Assembly: GCA_937967755.1 (NCBI GenBank) | Contig: CALBTA010000402.1 | Coordinates: forward strand, 1 to 5,868 | Direction: 5' to 3' | Origin: an uncultured Planctomycetaceae bacterium | Lineage (GTDB): Bacteria > Planctomycetota > Planctomycetia > Pirellulales > Pirellulaceae | DNA: 5,868 bases | Shown here: positions 1 through 5,868 of the stretch, one piece after another | How the letters are laid out: each line of letters starts with the position of its first letter | Position numbering within the stretch: the first letter of the stretch is position 1 | Made by a program: the position numbers and the translations under genes | The notes under the pieces: generated by a model | Databases searched by the model: none | The model's input: the letters and a program-made list of their open reading frames with translations, nothing else | What the model was told of the DNA's origin: nothing

Positions 1-717
1 TTCCGAAGAAACGTATTCGCTGAGTCGAGCGTCGCCCTCGACCGCTTCCAGCCGAACCTTGCCCGCGACCACCGGCTGCGCTTCGCGTGGATCGAGGACG
101 TGAATCAGAAGCGGTTCGTACCCTTGCAACCGCAACGTGTCGAGCGCGCGGTCGAAGCGGCCGGCGTCGAACATATCGCTCAGCAGGACAACGATGCCGC
201 GCTGCGATCGCCCGCTGGTGAACTGGCTGACGGCATGCTCCAAGCGGGTGGCCGCGCCGCTGGGAAATTGTTGTTGTAGAAATTCGAACAACGCGGGGAT
301 CGACTTTCGACCCCGGGCGGAGGGAAGCTGCGCGACCAGCCCGTCAGCGTAGACGCCGGCCCATACGCGATCGTGATTGGCGAGCGCCAAGTAACCCAGC
401 GCCCCGGTCAGCTGCCGGGCGAGTTCGAATTTCTGGCCATCGCCCAGTCCCATGCTGGCCGAGCCGTCGAGCAGGAAGTGAACGGTGTGGTCTTCCGTTC
501 CCATGAACTGTTGCGCTACCAACTCGTCGTGCCGGGCACAGCGTGCCCAATCGACGTAACGAAGATCGTCGCCCGAGGTGTAATCGTGCACACCGGTCGC
601 CTCCGTTCCCCCGGCAACGCGCAGCCGACGCCGACGGCCCAAGAACTGGCGGCCCCAAGCGCGCTGCGCCTGCCGGTGCAAGCCTTCGTAGCGCTGTTGG
701 AACTGGGCGTCAAGCAT
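1..717 (-). CDS. DUF58 domain protein with VWA-like fold, C-terminus cut by window edge
   Basis: Reading the minus strand from the ATG at 717 gives 239 codons without a stop, leaving the window at position 1. An in-frame TGA at 750-748, with no ATG, GTG or TTG after it, makes this ATG the only available start. It begins MLDAQFQQRYEGL. The DUF58 signature follows at residues 42-71 (HDYTSGDDLRYVDW, then AR.DEL..QQF). A MIDAS-type metal site DGSAS lies at 84-88, a possible middle Thr at 157, and the second acidic strand VVLLSD at 176-181. Family members are roughly 290-300 residues, so perhaps 50-60 are missing. No signal peptide or membrane segment is visible, so it is probably cytoplasmic. DUF58 proteins accompany MoxR ATPases, as here (80 bases downstream of one), and are thought to act as a partner or adaptor in metal-dependent protein folding or complex assembly; the exact role is unknown. 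The region before the ATG has no clear Shine-Dalgarno sequence. Confidence 0.93.
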   Translation of the reverse strand, partial: MLDAQFQQRYEGLHRQAQRAWGRQFLGRRRRLRVAGGTEATGVHDYTSGDDLRYVDWARCARHDELVAQQFMGTEDHTVHFLLDGSASMGLGDGQKFELARQLTGALGYLALANHDRVWAGVYADGLVAQLPSARGRKSIPALFEFLQQQFPSGAATRLEHAVSQFTSGRSQRGIVVLLSDMFDAGRFDRALDTLRLQGYEPLLIHVLDPREAQPVVAGKVRLEAVEGDARLSEYVSSE

Positions 718-725
718 CGGCGTCG

Positions 726-800
726 TAGCGGGGGCTTCTAGCCACCGTCAAGAAGCTACTGGTAAAAGATTCTACACACGGTGGCTGGGAGCCCCCGCTA
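726..800. repeat. 23-base imperfect inverted repeat between the MoxR and DUF58 genes
   Basis: Arms at 726-748 and 778-800 are inverted copies with a 29-base spacer. Of 23 positions, 21 are Watson-Crick pairs. The other two would be G-U wobbles in a plus-strand RNA but A-C mismatches in the minus-strand mRNA. The right arm contains the last bases of the MoxR gene including its TAG stop (800-798), and the left arm ends 8 bases before the DUF58 ATG. No T-run follows on the minus strand, so it does not look like an intrinsic terminator. It may be a REP-like dispersed palindrome or an mRNA structure that tunes DUF58 translation; both are inference. Confidence 0.8.
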
Positions 801-1778
801 GGTACTGATTGCCGCTTCGATGATCTCGTCGGGATCAATCCGTTCGGCGTGGCCTTCGAAGTTGAGGGTAATGCGGTGCCGCAGCGCGGGCGCGGCCGCC
901 CATCGCAGGTCGTCGACCGAGACGTTAACCCGGCCATCCAAAATGGCTTTGATTTTTCCGGCCAGAATCATCGCCAGCCCGCCGCGCGGGCTGCTGCCGG
1001 CAGCGACGTAACGCTTCACGCTTTCCGGTGAGTTCGCCTGGCCTGGGTGGGTCGCTGTGAGAATTCCGATCGCGAATTTCCGCACGTCAGGTGCGACCTT
1101 CACACGGCGGGCGAGTTGCGCCATTTCAATCAGCCGCTCGCCTTTAAGCACGGTTTCTGCCCGCGGCTGTTTGGCCGACGTGCCGCGATCCAAAATGGTA
1201 TCGAGCGCCGCCGCATCGGGCAGCGGCATGTTCAGCTTGAACATGAAACGGTCTAACTGCGTCGCCGGCAGCGGAAACGTGCCGTCTTCGTCACTGGGGC
1301 TTTGCGTGGCGAGTGTGAAAAACGGTTGCGGTAGTTCGTACGACTGATTGGCGACGGTTGCCGCGCCTTCGCTCATAGCTTCCAGCAGGGCCGACTGCGT
1401 TTTCGGCGTGGCGCGGTTGATTTCATCCGCCAACAGCAGGTTTGTGAAGATCGGGCCTTGTTGGAATTCGAACCGCCGCCGGCCTTGCGATTCCAGCACA
1501 ATCGACGTGCCGATCACGTCCGCCGGCATCAAGTCAGGCGTGAACTGCAGGCGGCGAACGTCGAGGTCGACCGCGTCGCCGATGGTCTTCGCCAGCAAGG
1601 TTTTGCCCAATCCCGGGACGCCTTCGATCAACACGTGCCCGCCAGCGACCATCGCGATGAGCGTGGCGGTGACCACGTCGTCTTGCCCCAGCACCACTTG
1701 CGTGACCTGCTGCTGCAGCGCGGCGAAATCCTCGCGGAAATCCGCCAATAATTGCTTCGGATCCGCCGTTTCACTCAT
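798..1778 (-). CDS. MoxR-family AAA+ ATPase
   Basis: A 326-residue protein, the usual length for MoxR ATPases, which act as ATP-driven chaperones that help mature or insert cofactors into partner complexes. Visible motifs are Walker A GVPGLGKT (53-60), the Walker B segment LLLADEINR (114-122), a sensor-1 region LATQSP (156-161), GTFPLPATQLDRF (166-178) with the presumed arginine finger R177, and GSSPRGGLAM (261-270) with sensor-2 R265. The C-terminal lid follows to residue 326. Sensor 1 reads ATQSP where most relatives have ATQNP. The frame extends upstream to a TTG at 1862, adding 28 residues, but the ATG at 1778 (MSETADPKQL) fits family length and the added residues look unlike the family, so 1778 is preferred. 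The downstream DUF58 gene is its standard partner. The preceding gene ends 107 bases upstream, so they could share a transcript. Confidence 0.95.
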   Translation of the reverse strand: MSETADPKQLLADFREDFAALQQQVTQVVLGQDDVVTATLIAMVAGGHVLIEGVPGLGKTLLAKTIGDAVDLDVRRLQFTPDLMPADVIGTSIVLESQGRRRFEFQQGPIFTNLLLADEINRATPKTQSALLEAMSEGAATVANQSYELPQPFFTLATQSPSDEDGTFPLPATQLDRFMFKLNMPLPDAAALDTILDRGTSAKQPRAETVLKGERLIEMAQLARRVKVAPDVRKFAIGILTATHPGQANSPESVKRYVAAGSSPRGGLAMILAGKIKAILDGRVNVSVDDLRWAAAPALRHRITLNFEGHAERIDPDEIIEAAIST

Positions 1779-1885
1779 GCGGAGAGTCTCGCTGCTTACG
1801 CCTATTCGATAATCAACGGGTTCGAAAGAAGAACGCTTGCACCATCTTAGTTGGTCGGCCAACGGCTGCCAACGAGTGGGGGCGT
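1779..1885. other. Intergenic gap between the GGDEF-like and MoxR genes
   Basis: This 107-base gap includes the possible 28-codon TTG extension of the MoxR frame (1862-1779). A short hairpin (5-base stem, 1850-1854 with 1859-1863, 4-base loop) is present but too weak to call a terminator. No convincing sigma-70 promoter, T-run or long repeat was found. Confidence 0.5.
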
Positions 1886-3241
1886 TTAACTTTCGCCGAT
1901 GGCGATCACGCGCCGCGGAAGCTGATAGTCGGGCGGAGTGACAGGCTCTGGCCCACTACCTTCGTCCAACATCGTACAGTTGTGGCTGCTTTGTTTCGCC
2001 GCGGCCACAATTCCCTGCAGCCGCTTGATCAGCGAGGAAGTGTCGTCGTCCTTCAACACCTCCGTCACGGCGCAACTGATCGAGACCAGCAGTTCGTCGT
2101 CTTCACATTCAAACTTGGCCCGGGCGAACGATTGCCTCATCCGTTCGGAGGCGCTGGTCGCGTTTCGGGGTCCGGTGTCGCCGAAAAACAGCAAGAACTG
2201 TTGCCCGTTGATGCGCGAGACGATTTCAAAACCGCGGTTTTTCCGCAGCACGTCGTTCAATAGCGAAGCGGCGGCGGAGATGAGGCGGTCGCCAAAACGG
2301 GTTCCACGTGCACGGTTCATCTGGCCGATTCCCGAGATATCAAGCAGCGCGGCGCTGGAAAGCCGGCTTCGCCCCGGGTCCGCCTGCCACCAACCGTCAA
2401 TCGCCACAGCGAAGCCCGTCTTGCTTTGAAAGGGAGTCGCGCTGTCCTGCCGCATGTGCGAAGGCAGATCGCCCATTCGCCCTTCGTGCTTGAGCGTGGT
2501 CAACAGGGTATCGCTGACACAGTCACGTAGCGTATGTGCCAAATCGATGGAACCGGTCAGCAGTTCTGTCAATTCATCGGCGGCACTCTCCGCGTCAGTG
2601 TCCAACTGCTCCAGCCGCTGGCACATTTCTTGAAGCTCGGCAACTTGCCCAGCGAGCGTCTCACCCAGACTGATGCCAAGGTCGCCGAAGTCGGCGAGCG
2701 ATTGGCTGCGGGAATTCAAATGATCCGCGGCTTCTTCTTGCACCGTCAACCATGCGCGGTTCAGCTTGACCAGCCGGTCGACGACACGGCGAATTCGGCT
2801 GGGATTCAAACCATCGGCGCGGAACTCGTCGTCTAGACGCACCAACGCGTCGCGGTACTTGCCGATTTCCAACCGCATAATCTGTGCAGTCGCCTCGACA
2901 AGCGTCTTGGCGTGAATCGATTCGGCTTCCAGGCGATCGAGCCACGCCTTGGGAATCTCCTCCTCGACATGATCTTCGTCCGCTGGGACGACCTCCCGCA
3001 CACCCTCCTCCGCCGGCTGCTGGGGGCTTTCTGCAGTTGACGGCCCGGTCTTGGCAATTGAAGTCTCCGGCGAGGTTTCACCATCGATCTGAGTTCCGGG
3101 AACTGGTTCAATCGTGGTTTCCATCTGCTGGTCGACCGCATCAAACGCGGGCCTGGCACCTAAAATTCGGCGCACGTATACCGCCAGCGCGTAGCCTAAC
3201 AGGATGTTGGCAGTGCCGACGGTGAAGATAAACGTGATCAT
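1886..3241 (-). CDS. Membrane-anchored protein with degenerate GGDEF-like domain
   Basis: From the ATG at 3241 this is 451 residues. An in-frame GTG at 3256 would add five residues, but the ATG places a hydrophobic helix (about 2-22, TANILLGYALAVYV) right at the N-terminus, followed by RR, suggesting a single anchor with the rest in the cytoplasm. Residues 30-95 are acidic, Pro/Glu-rich and probably disordered. Residues 96-250 look helical, with probable coiled-coil stretches near 155-230. Residues 270-425 resemble a diguanylate cyclase domain: SSAALLDISGIGQMN (295-309, with the metal-type Asp301), FGDRLISAAASLLNDVLRK (316-334) and SRINGQQFLLFFGD (342-355). The last should be RxGGDEF but reads NGQQF (345-349), lacking the catalytic acidic pair, so c-di-GMP synthesis is unlikely. 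The upstream DxLTGLxNRR motif is also largely lost. It could instead be a nucleotide or protein-binding scaffold; the target is unknown. The MoxR gene follows on the same strand. Confidence 0.78.
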   Translation of the reverse strand: MITFIFTVGTANILLGYALAVYVRRILGARPAFDAVDQQMETTIEPVPGTQIDGETSPETSIAKTGPSTAESPQQPAEEGVREVVPADEDHVEEEIPKAWLDRLEAESIHAKTLVEATAQIMRLEIGKYRDALVRLDDEFRADGLNPSRIRRVVDRLVKLNRAWLTVQEEAADHLNSRSQSLADFGDLGISLGETLAGQVAELQEMCQRLEQLDTDAESAADELTELLTGSIDLAHTLRDCVSDTLLTTLKHEGRMGDLPSHMRQDSATPFQSKTGFAVAIDGWWQADPGRSRLSSAALLDISGIGQMNRARGTRFGDRLISAAASLLNDVLRKNRGFEIVSRINGQQFLLFFGDTGPRNATSASERMRQSFARAKFECEDDELLVSISCAVTEVLKDDDTSSLIKRLQGIVAAAKQSSHNCTMLDEGSGPEPVTPPDYQLPRRVIAIGES

Positions 3242-3282
3242 GGCGCATTGTGACACCGCGTCGTGGCGGCGGGCGATCGCTG

Positions 3283-3317
3283 CGTAAGGTTCGGAGCGCT
3301 CCGAACTAAACCTTACG
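3283..3317. repeat. 18-base perfect palindrome nested in a longer inverted repeat
   Basis: The bases gttcggagcgctccgaac at 3289-3306 form a perfect 18-base palindrome with no loop. Outside it, 3283-3291 (cgtaaggtt) is the exact inverse of 3309-3317 (aaccttacg), sharing three bases with the palindrome's left edge. Two pairings are therefore possible: the plain palindrome, or a longer stem with a five-base bulge (3304-3308). It lies 55 bases past the HD gene stop and 41 bases before the GGDEF-like gene's ATG. No T-run follows on either strand, so an intrinsic terminator is unlikely. A REP-type repeat or a dimeric regulator's operator are the main alternatives. Confidence 0.85.
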
Positions 3318-3332
3318 TCAGCGCCGACGGCC

Positions 3333-3353
3333 CGGCGCGCACGTTTCGCGCCG
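3333..3353. repeat. GC-rich hairpin just downstream of the HD-domain gene
   Basis: A 7-base perfect stem, cggcgcg (3333-3339) with cgcgccg (3347-3353), closes a 7-base loop. It starts 19 bases past the HD gene stop, a typical position for a 3'-end stabilising or terminating hairpin. It has no following T-run on the minus strand, so it would be at best a Rho-dependent or RNA-stabilising structure. In such GC-rich DNA a chance stem of this length is possible. Confidence 0.5.
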
Positions 3354-3372
3354 AGGGTGAGGGTTGTGACGG

Positions 3373-4386
3373 TTACTCAGCTTGATCGCCGCCACGGAAG
3401 ACCTTTTGTCGCAAGATATTCTTGCTGGAAGTCAGCGGGCCAGCGGCGGCATCGTCACGCAAGATCGCATAGAAGTTATGGAATTTCGCGTCGATATCGT
3501 CGGCATAGTGCACCAACAAAGCTTCTGGCGTCATGGGCGGTTTCGGCGAACCCCATTCCGGCAGGCGCTGATGACTGACGATTACATGTTCCAGCCGCAA
3601 CAGCATTTCTTCATCGACTTCGCGGCTGACCGGGGCTTCCCGCACAATGTCGCGGCCTTGCAAGATGTGCCCGATCAGCACGCCCGATGGCGAGTACTCG
3701 GCACCTTGCGGGTGTTGCTCCAGCTCGCGAAGCTTGCCAATGTCGTGCAAGATTGCACCCGCCACGGCGACATCCTTCGACAACGGAGGCTGCATATCGT
3801 CGTAGTACTGCTGGTACTTCGGCACCAGGTAAAGCACGGTCTGCACGACACTCCGCACATGTTCGACCCAACCGCCCACATACGCATGGTGGTTGTGCGT
3901 GGCCGCCGGCAATGTCAGCAGCGCCTCGCGGTTTTCAGTCAGTATGTTCTCAACCAGCGAGCACAGAGCCGGGTCGGCAATCTCGTCTCGCGCAATCGAC
4001 AGCAAATCGTCGAAGACTTCCACAGGGTCGTAACGCGACGCCCGCTGGCACATCAGTTCGCTGAATCCGTCCGCCCGATCACTGTCGCGGACTTCGCGAA
4101 TCTTGCTAATCTCTAACTGCGGCCCGTATTCCGTTTCACGGTAGGTGCAACGCAACTTATAGAAGGTTCCAGGCTGCCAGGCGTCACGGCAGTCGGCGGC
4201 CCATCGCGAATCAGTCCAAATCGGAAAGCTGACCTCCCGCTGGGCATCGCGAAAGCTGACGCGGAAATAGGGCCGCTTGTCGCGCGTGGTGAGTTGCTCC
4301 TTGCCGCTCATCAAGACGAACACGTCGGCCTCTTGCCCATCGGTCAGTTCACATAGCGGCATGATGAACATCGATTGCAGCGACAT
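3373..4386 (-). CDS. YhaM-like OB-fold/HD-domain 3'-5' exoribonuclease
   Basis: A 337-residue protein, close to the size of Bacillus YhaM (about 314). Residues 13-100 fit a nucleic-acid-binding OB fold (GQEADVFVLM, then YFRVSFRDAQREVSFPIW, and a closing LEISKIREV). Residues 163-310 form a metal-dependent HD domain: HNHHAYVGGWVEHV (164-177), AGAILHDIGKL (209-219, His214/Asp215 metal pair), IGHILQG (238-244), LEHVIVSHQ (265-273) and LLVHYADDIDAKFHNF (290-305, Asp296/297). This order matches YhaM/CBF1 proteins, which degrade RNA or single-stranded DNA from the 3' end. The ATG at 4386 is preferred; in-frame ATGs also occur at codons 6 and 9. It begins 30 bases after the pyruvate kinase stop on the same strand, so the two are probably one transcript. 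No signal peptide is seen, so it should be cytoplasmic. An HD phosphohydrolase acting on nucleotides is the less likely alternative, because the OB fold argues for a polymer substrate. Confidence 0.86.
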   Translation of the reverse strand: MSLQSMFIMPLCELTDGQEADVFVLMSGKEQLTTRDKRPYFRVSFRDAQREVSFPIWTDSRWAADCRDAWQPGTFYKLRCTYRETEYGPQLEISKIREVRDSDRADGFSELMCQRASRYDPVEVFDDLLSIARDEIADPALCSLVENILTENREALLTLPAATHNHHAYVGGWVEHVRSVVQTVLYLVPKYQQYYDDMQPPLSKDVAVAGAILHDIGKLRELEQHPQGAEYSPSGVLIGHILQGRDIVREAPVSREVDEEMLLRLEHVIVSHQRLPEWGSPKPPMTPEALLVHYADDIDAKFHNFYAILRDDAAAGPLTSSKNILRQKVFRGGDQAE

Positions 4387-4416
4387 GGCGTGGCTTTCGG
4401 TAAGAGTTCGTCGCTT

Positions 4417-5862
4417 CTAACAAACTTCATGCACGATTACCTGATCATGCGTAATTCCCAACAGATCAGTTCCGGTGACGTAAATCACCCGGTCGCCCGT
4501 TTTGAGCGTTCCTTCACGCTTTCCCCAATCATCAATGAATTGGCGCAGTTGCTTGGGGTCGTCAATCGGCGCGCCTTCCAACGGGGTGATGCCCCATAGC
4601 AGAGTCAGCTTACGCAGCGTTTGCTTGTCGCTGCTGACACCGACCGTGCGGATGAAGTCGCGCTGCTTCGCTCGGGCGACGGCGGTTGCTCCGCTGCGTG
4701 TGGCGACGACGACCAGTTTTGCGTCTAGCTGGCTAGCGATTTCCGAGGCCCCGTGCACGGTTGCCAACGTAATCTCCCGCACCTTATCGTTGGCCCGCGG
4801 TAGCAGGCGAATTTGGGGCGAGTTCGCCAGCAGCGGCTCGGTCGCTTGAGCGATGCGGTTCATCATGTCGACCGCTTCGAGCGGGTGTTCGCCGATCGCC
4901 GTTTCGCCAGACAGCATGCAGGCGTCCGCCCCGTCGAGAATCGCATTGGCTACGTCGGTCGCTTCGGCCCGCGTCGGCAACCGCGAAGTGTGCATGCTTT
5001 CAAGCATTTGCGTGGCGACGATGACCGGCTTGCGGAACTCGGTACACATGGCGATGATCCGTTTCTGCACGACTGCCATTTCGGCGACGTCGATCTCTAC
5101 GCCCAAATCGCCGCGGGCGACCATGATGCCGTCGGCCGCTTCGACGATGGCCGGCAGTTCCGTTAGCGCTTCGGGCTTTTCGATCTTGGCGATGATCATC
5201 GCCTCGCTGCCGGCCGAGTGTAGTTCGTTACGCAGGCGAATAATCTCGGCATCGCTGCGAACGAAACTGAGCCCGACGAAATTGGCGTTCAGTTCCGCGG
5301 CCACCCTGGCGAACTCCAGATCGCGCGGCGTGGGTGACTGGATGCTCAGTTTGACACCCGGCAGATTGATCCCCTGCCGGCTGCGAATCGTGCCGCCCGC
5401 CATCACGACCATCGTGGCGGTATCTGCCGTTTTTTCCACCACCATCATCCCGACCGTGCCGTCGGCCAACATCACGCGGTCGCCCTCCGACAGTTCATCG
5501 ATCAGCGTCGGGTAGTTCGATGTCAGGTGATCGGGCCGCTCCGATACATCGCCGCGAATGAATGTGAACCGCTGCATATCGAAACAGTTGAGTGGTTCTT
5601 CGGCCAACTCACCCAGTCGAATTTTAGGCCCCGCCAGATCAACGAGAATACCCACCGAACGATCGACCTGCCTCGCAACGCTGCGAATCATCGCCACCTG
5701 CGCGCGAATGGCCTCTTCGTCCACGTGCGCCGTGTTCAGCCGAAAAACGTCCGCCCCGGCCGCCAGCATTTCGATCAGCATATTCTCGTCGCTGCTCGCT
5801 GGACCGAGCGTCGCAACGATCTTCGTCCGCGCACGACGTAGCGGCAATTCCTTTTTGGCCAT
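4417..5862 (-). CDS. pyk: Pyruvate kinase
   Basis: Transfers phosphate from phosphoenolpyruvate to ADP in the last step of glycolysis, in the cytoplasm. The 481 residues match bacterial pyruvate kinases (about 470-480). It opens with RRARTKIVATLGPAS (9-23), followed by RLNTAH (41-46). The B domain spans roughly 84-177. The barrel motifs are IIAKIEKPEAL (223-233, catalytic Lys226 and Glu228), MVARGDLGVEI (247-257, Asp252), ATQMLESM (283-290, Thr284) and PTRAEATDVANAILDGADACMLSGETA (296-322). The C-terminal domain includes TRSGATAVARAKQR (388-401) and ends VTGTDLLGITHDQVIVHEVC. Two departures stand out: Ala45 replaces the Ser that helps hold K+, and the loop is DLAGPKIR (75-82), with Lys80 where K+-dependent enzymes have Glu. 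The latter resembles E. coli PykA, so K+-independence is inferred. The ATG at 5862 fits the family start; only six bases of upstream sequence are visible. The HD gene follows after 30 bases. Confidence 0.97.
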   Translation of the reverse strand: MAKKELPLRRARTKIVATLGPASSDENMLIEMLAAGADVFRLNTAHVDEEAIRAQVAMIRSVARQVDRSVGILVDLAGPKIRLGELAEEPLNCFDMQRFTFIRGDVSERPDHLTSNYPTLIDELSEGDRVMLADGTVGMMVVEKTADTATMVVMAGGTIRSRQGINLPGVKLSIQSPTPRDLEFARVAAELNANFVGLSFVRSDAEIIRLRNELHSAGSEAMIIAKIEKPEALTELPAIVEAADGIMVARGDLGVEIDVAEMAVVQKRIIAMCTEFRKPVIVATQMLESMHTSRLPTRAEATDVANAILDGADACMLSGETAIGEHPLEAVDMMNRIAQATEPLLANSPQIRLLPRANDKVREITLATVHGASEIASQLDAKLVVVATRSGATAVARAKQRDFIRTVGVSSDKQTLRKLTLLWGITPLEGAPIDDPKQLRQFIDDWGKREGTLKTGDRVIYVTGTDLLGITHDQVIVHEVC

Positions 5863-5868
5863 GGCAGA

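Noticed and set aside
344..713. Minus-strand open frames of 65 and 104 codons near the left edge
   Set aside because: They are out of frame with the DUF58 reading frame, which has a strong family signature across the same bases and stays open to the window edge.
749..777. Promoter-like elements (TTGACG at 754-749, TAGAAT at 774-769, minus strand) upstream of DUF58
   Set aside because: The TTGACG box would pair with a -10 only four bases before the ATG, and TAGAAT has no suitable -35 box, so no usable promoter is formed.
1348..1812. A 154-codon open frame on the plus strand opposite the MoxR gene
   Set aside because: Low-complexity Ser/Arg/Thr composition and complete overlap with the conserved MoxR ATPase core mark it as a shadow.
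1779..1862. A 28-residue N-terminal extension of the MoxR protein from a TTG start
   Set aside because: The ATG at 1778 gives the normal family length, and the extension has no resemblance to MoxR N-termini; TTG use here cannot be excluded from sequence alone.
1850..1863. Short hairpin gttgg/ccaac between the GGDEF-like and MoxR genes
   Set aside because: A five-base stem with a four-base loop and no T-run is within chance expectation.
3382..4116. A 244-codon open frame on the plus strand opposite the HD-domain gene
   Set aside because: It mirrors the HD gene codons, is rich in His, Arg and Gln, shows no known domain, and the minus-strand gene has full motif support.
4853..5515. A 220-codon open frame on the plus strand opposite pyruvate kinase
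   Set aside because: It is antisense to a clear pyruvate kinase, is rich in Ser, Arg and Ala with no recognisable motif, and long antisense frames are expected in GC-rich coding DNA.

Overview
The window is a GC-rich, gene-dense bacterial chromosomal segment with five protein genes, all on the minus strand, so the text reads right to left in gene order. The gene set, the paired MoxR ATPase and DUF58 genes, the near absence of Shine-Dalgarno sequences and the Arg/Ala/Asp-rich proteins with RGD-, GPKIR- and NTAH-type variants suggest a planctomycete, probably of the Pirellula/Blastopirellula kind. That assignment is inference from protein style, not from a marker gene.

In transcription order: (1) pyruvate kinase (5862-4417), complete, with all catalytic residues and a lysine at the position linked to K+-independent enzymes; (2) 30 bases on, an OB-fold plus HD-domain protein of the YhaM 3'-5' exoribonuclease type (4386-3373), probably in the same transcript; (3) a 131-base gap holding a GC hairpin and a striking 18-base perfect palindrome nested in a longer inverted repeat; (4) a membrane-anchored protein with a long helical middle and a C-terminal GGDEF-like domain whose active-site motif has decayed to NGQQF (3241-1886); (5) a MoxR-family AAA+ ATPase (1778-798); (6) a 23-base imperfect inverted repeat that overlaps the MoxR stop codon; (7) the first 239 codons of a DUF58 protein with a von Willebrand A-like metal site (717-1), which runs off the left edge and has no internal stop.

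Functionally there are two blocks. Pyruvate kinase and the HD nuclease combine central carbon metabolism with RNA or nucleotide turnover. The MoxR/DUF58 pair is the core of a chaperone-like module that usually continues into BatA/BatB-type membrane VWA proteins, which would lie beyond position 1. The degenerate GGDEF protein sits just upstream of that pair in the same orientation and may be co-transcribed with it. No RNA genes, mobile elements, CRISPR arrays or phage genes were seen. No stretch over 300 bases lacks a gene; the three intergenic gaps are 80, 107 and 131 bases, and a 30-base gap separates the first two genes. No clearly new system is evident. The most interesting signals are the two intergenic palindromes, the decayed GGDEF site and the pyruvate kinase cation-site substitutions.
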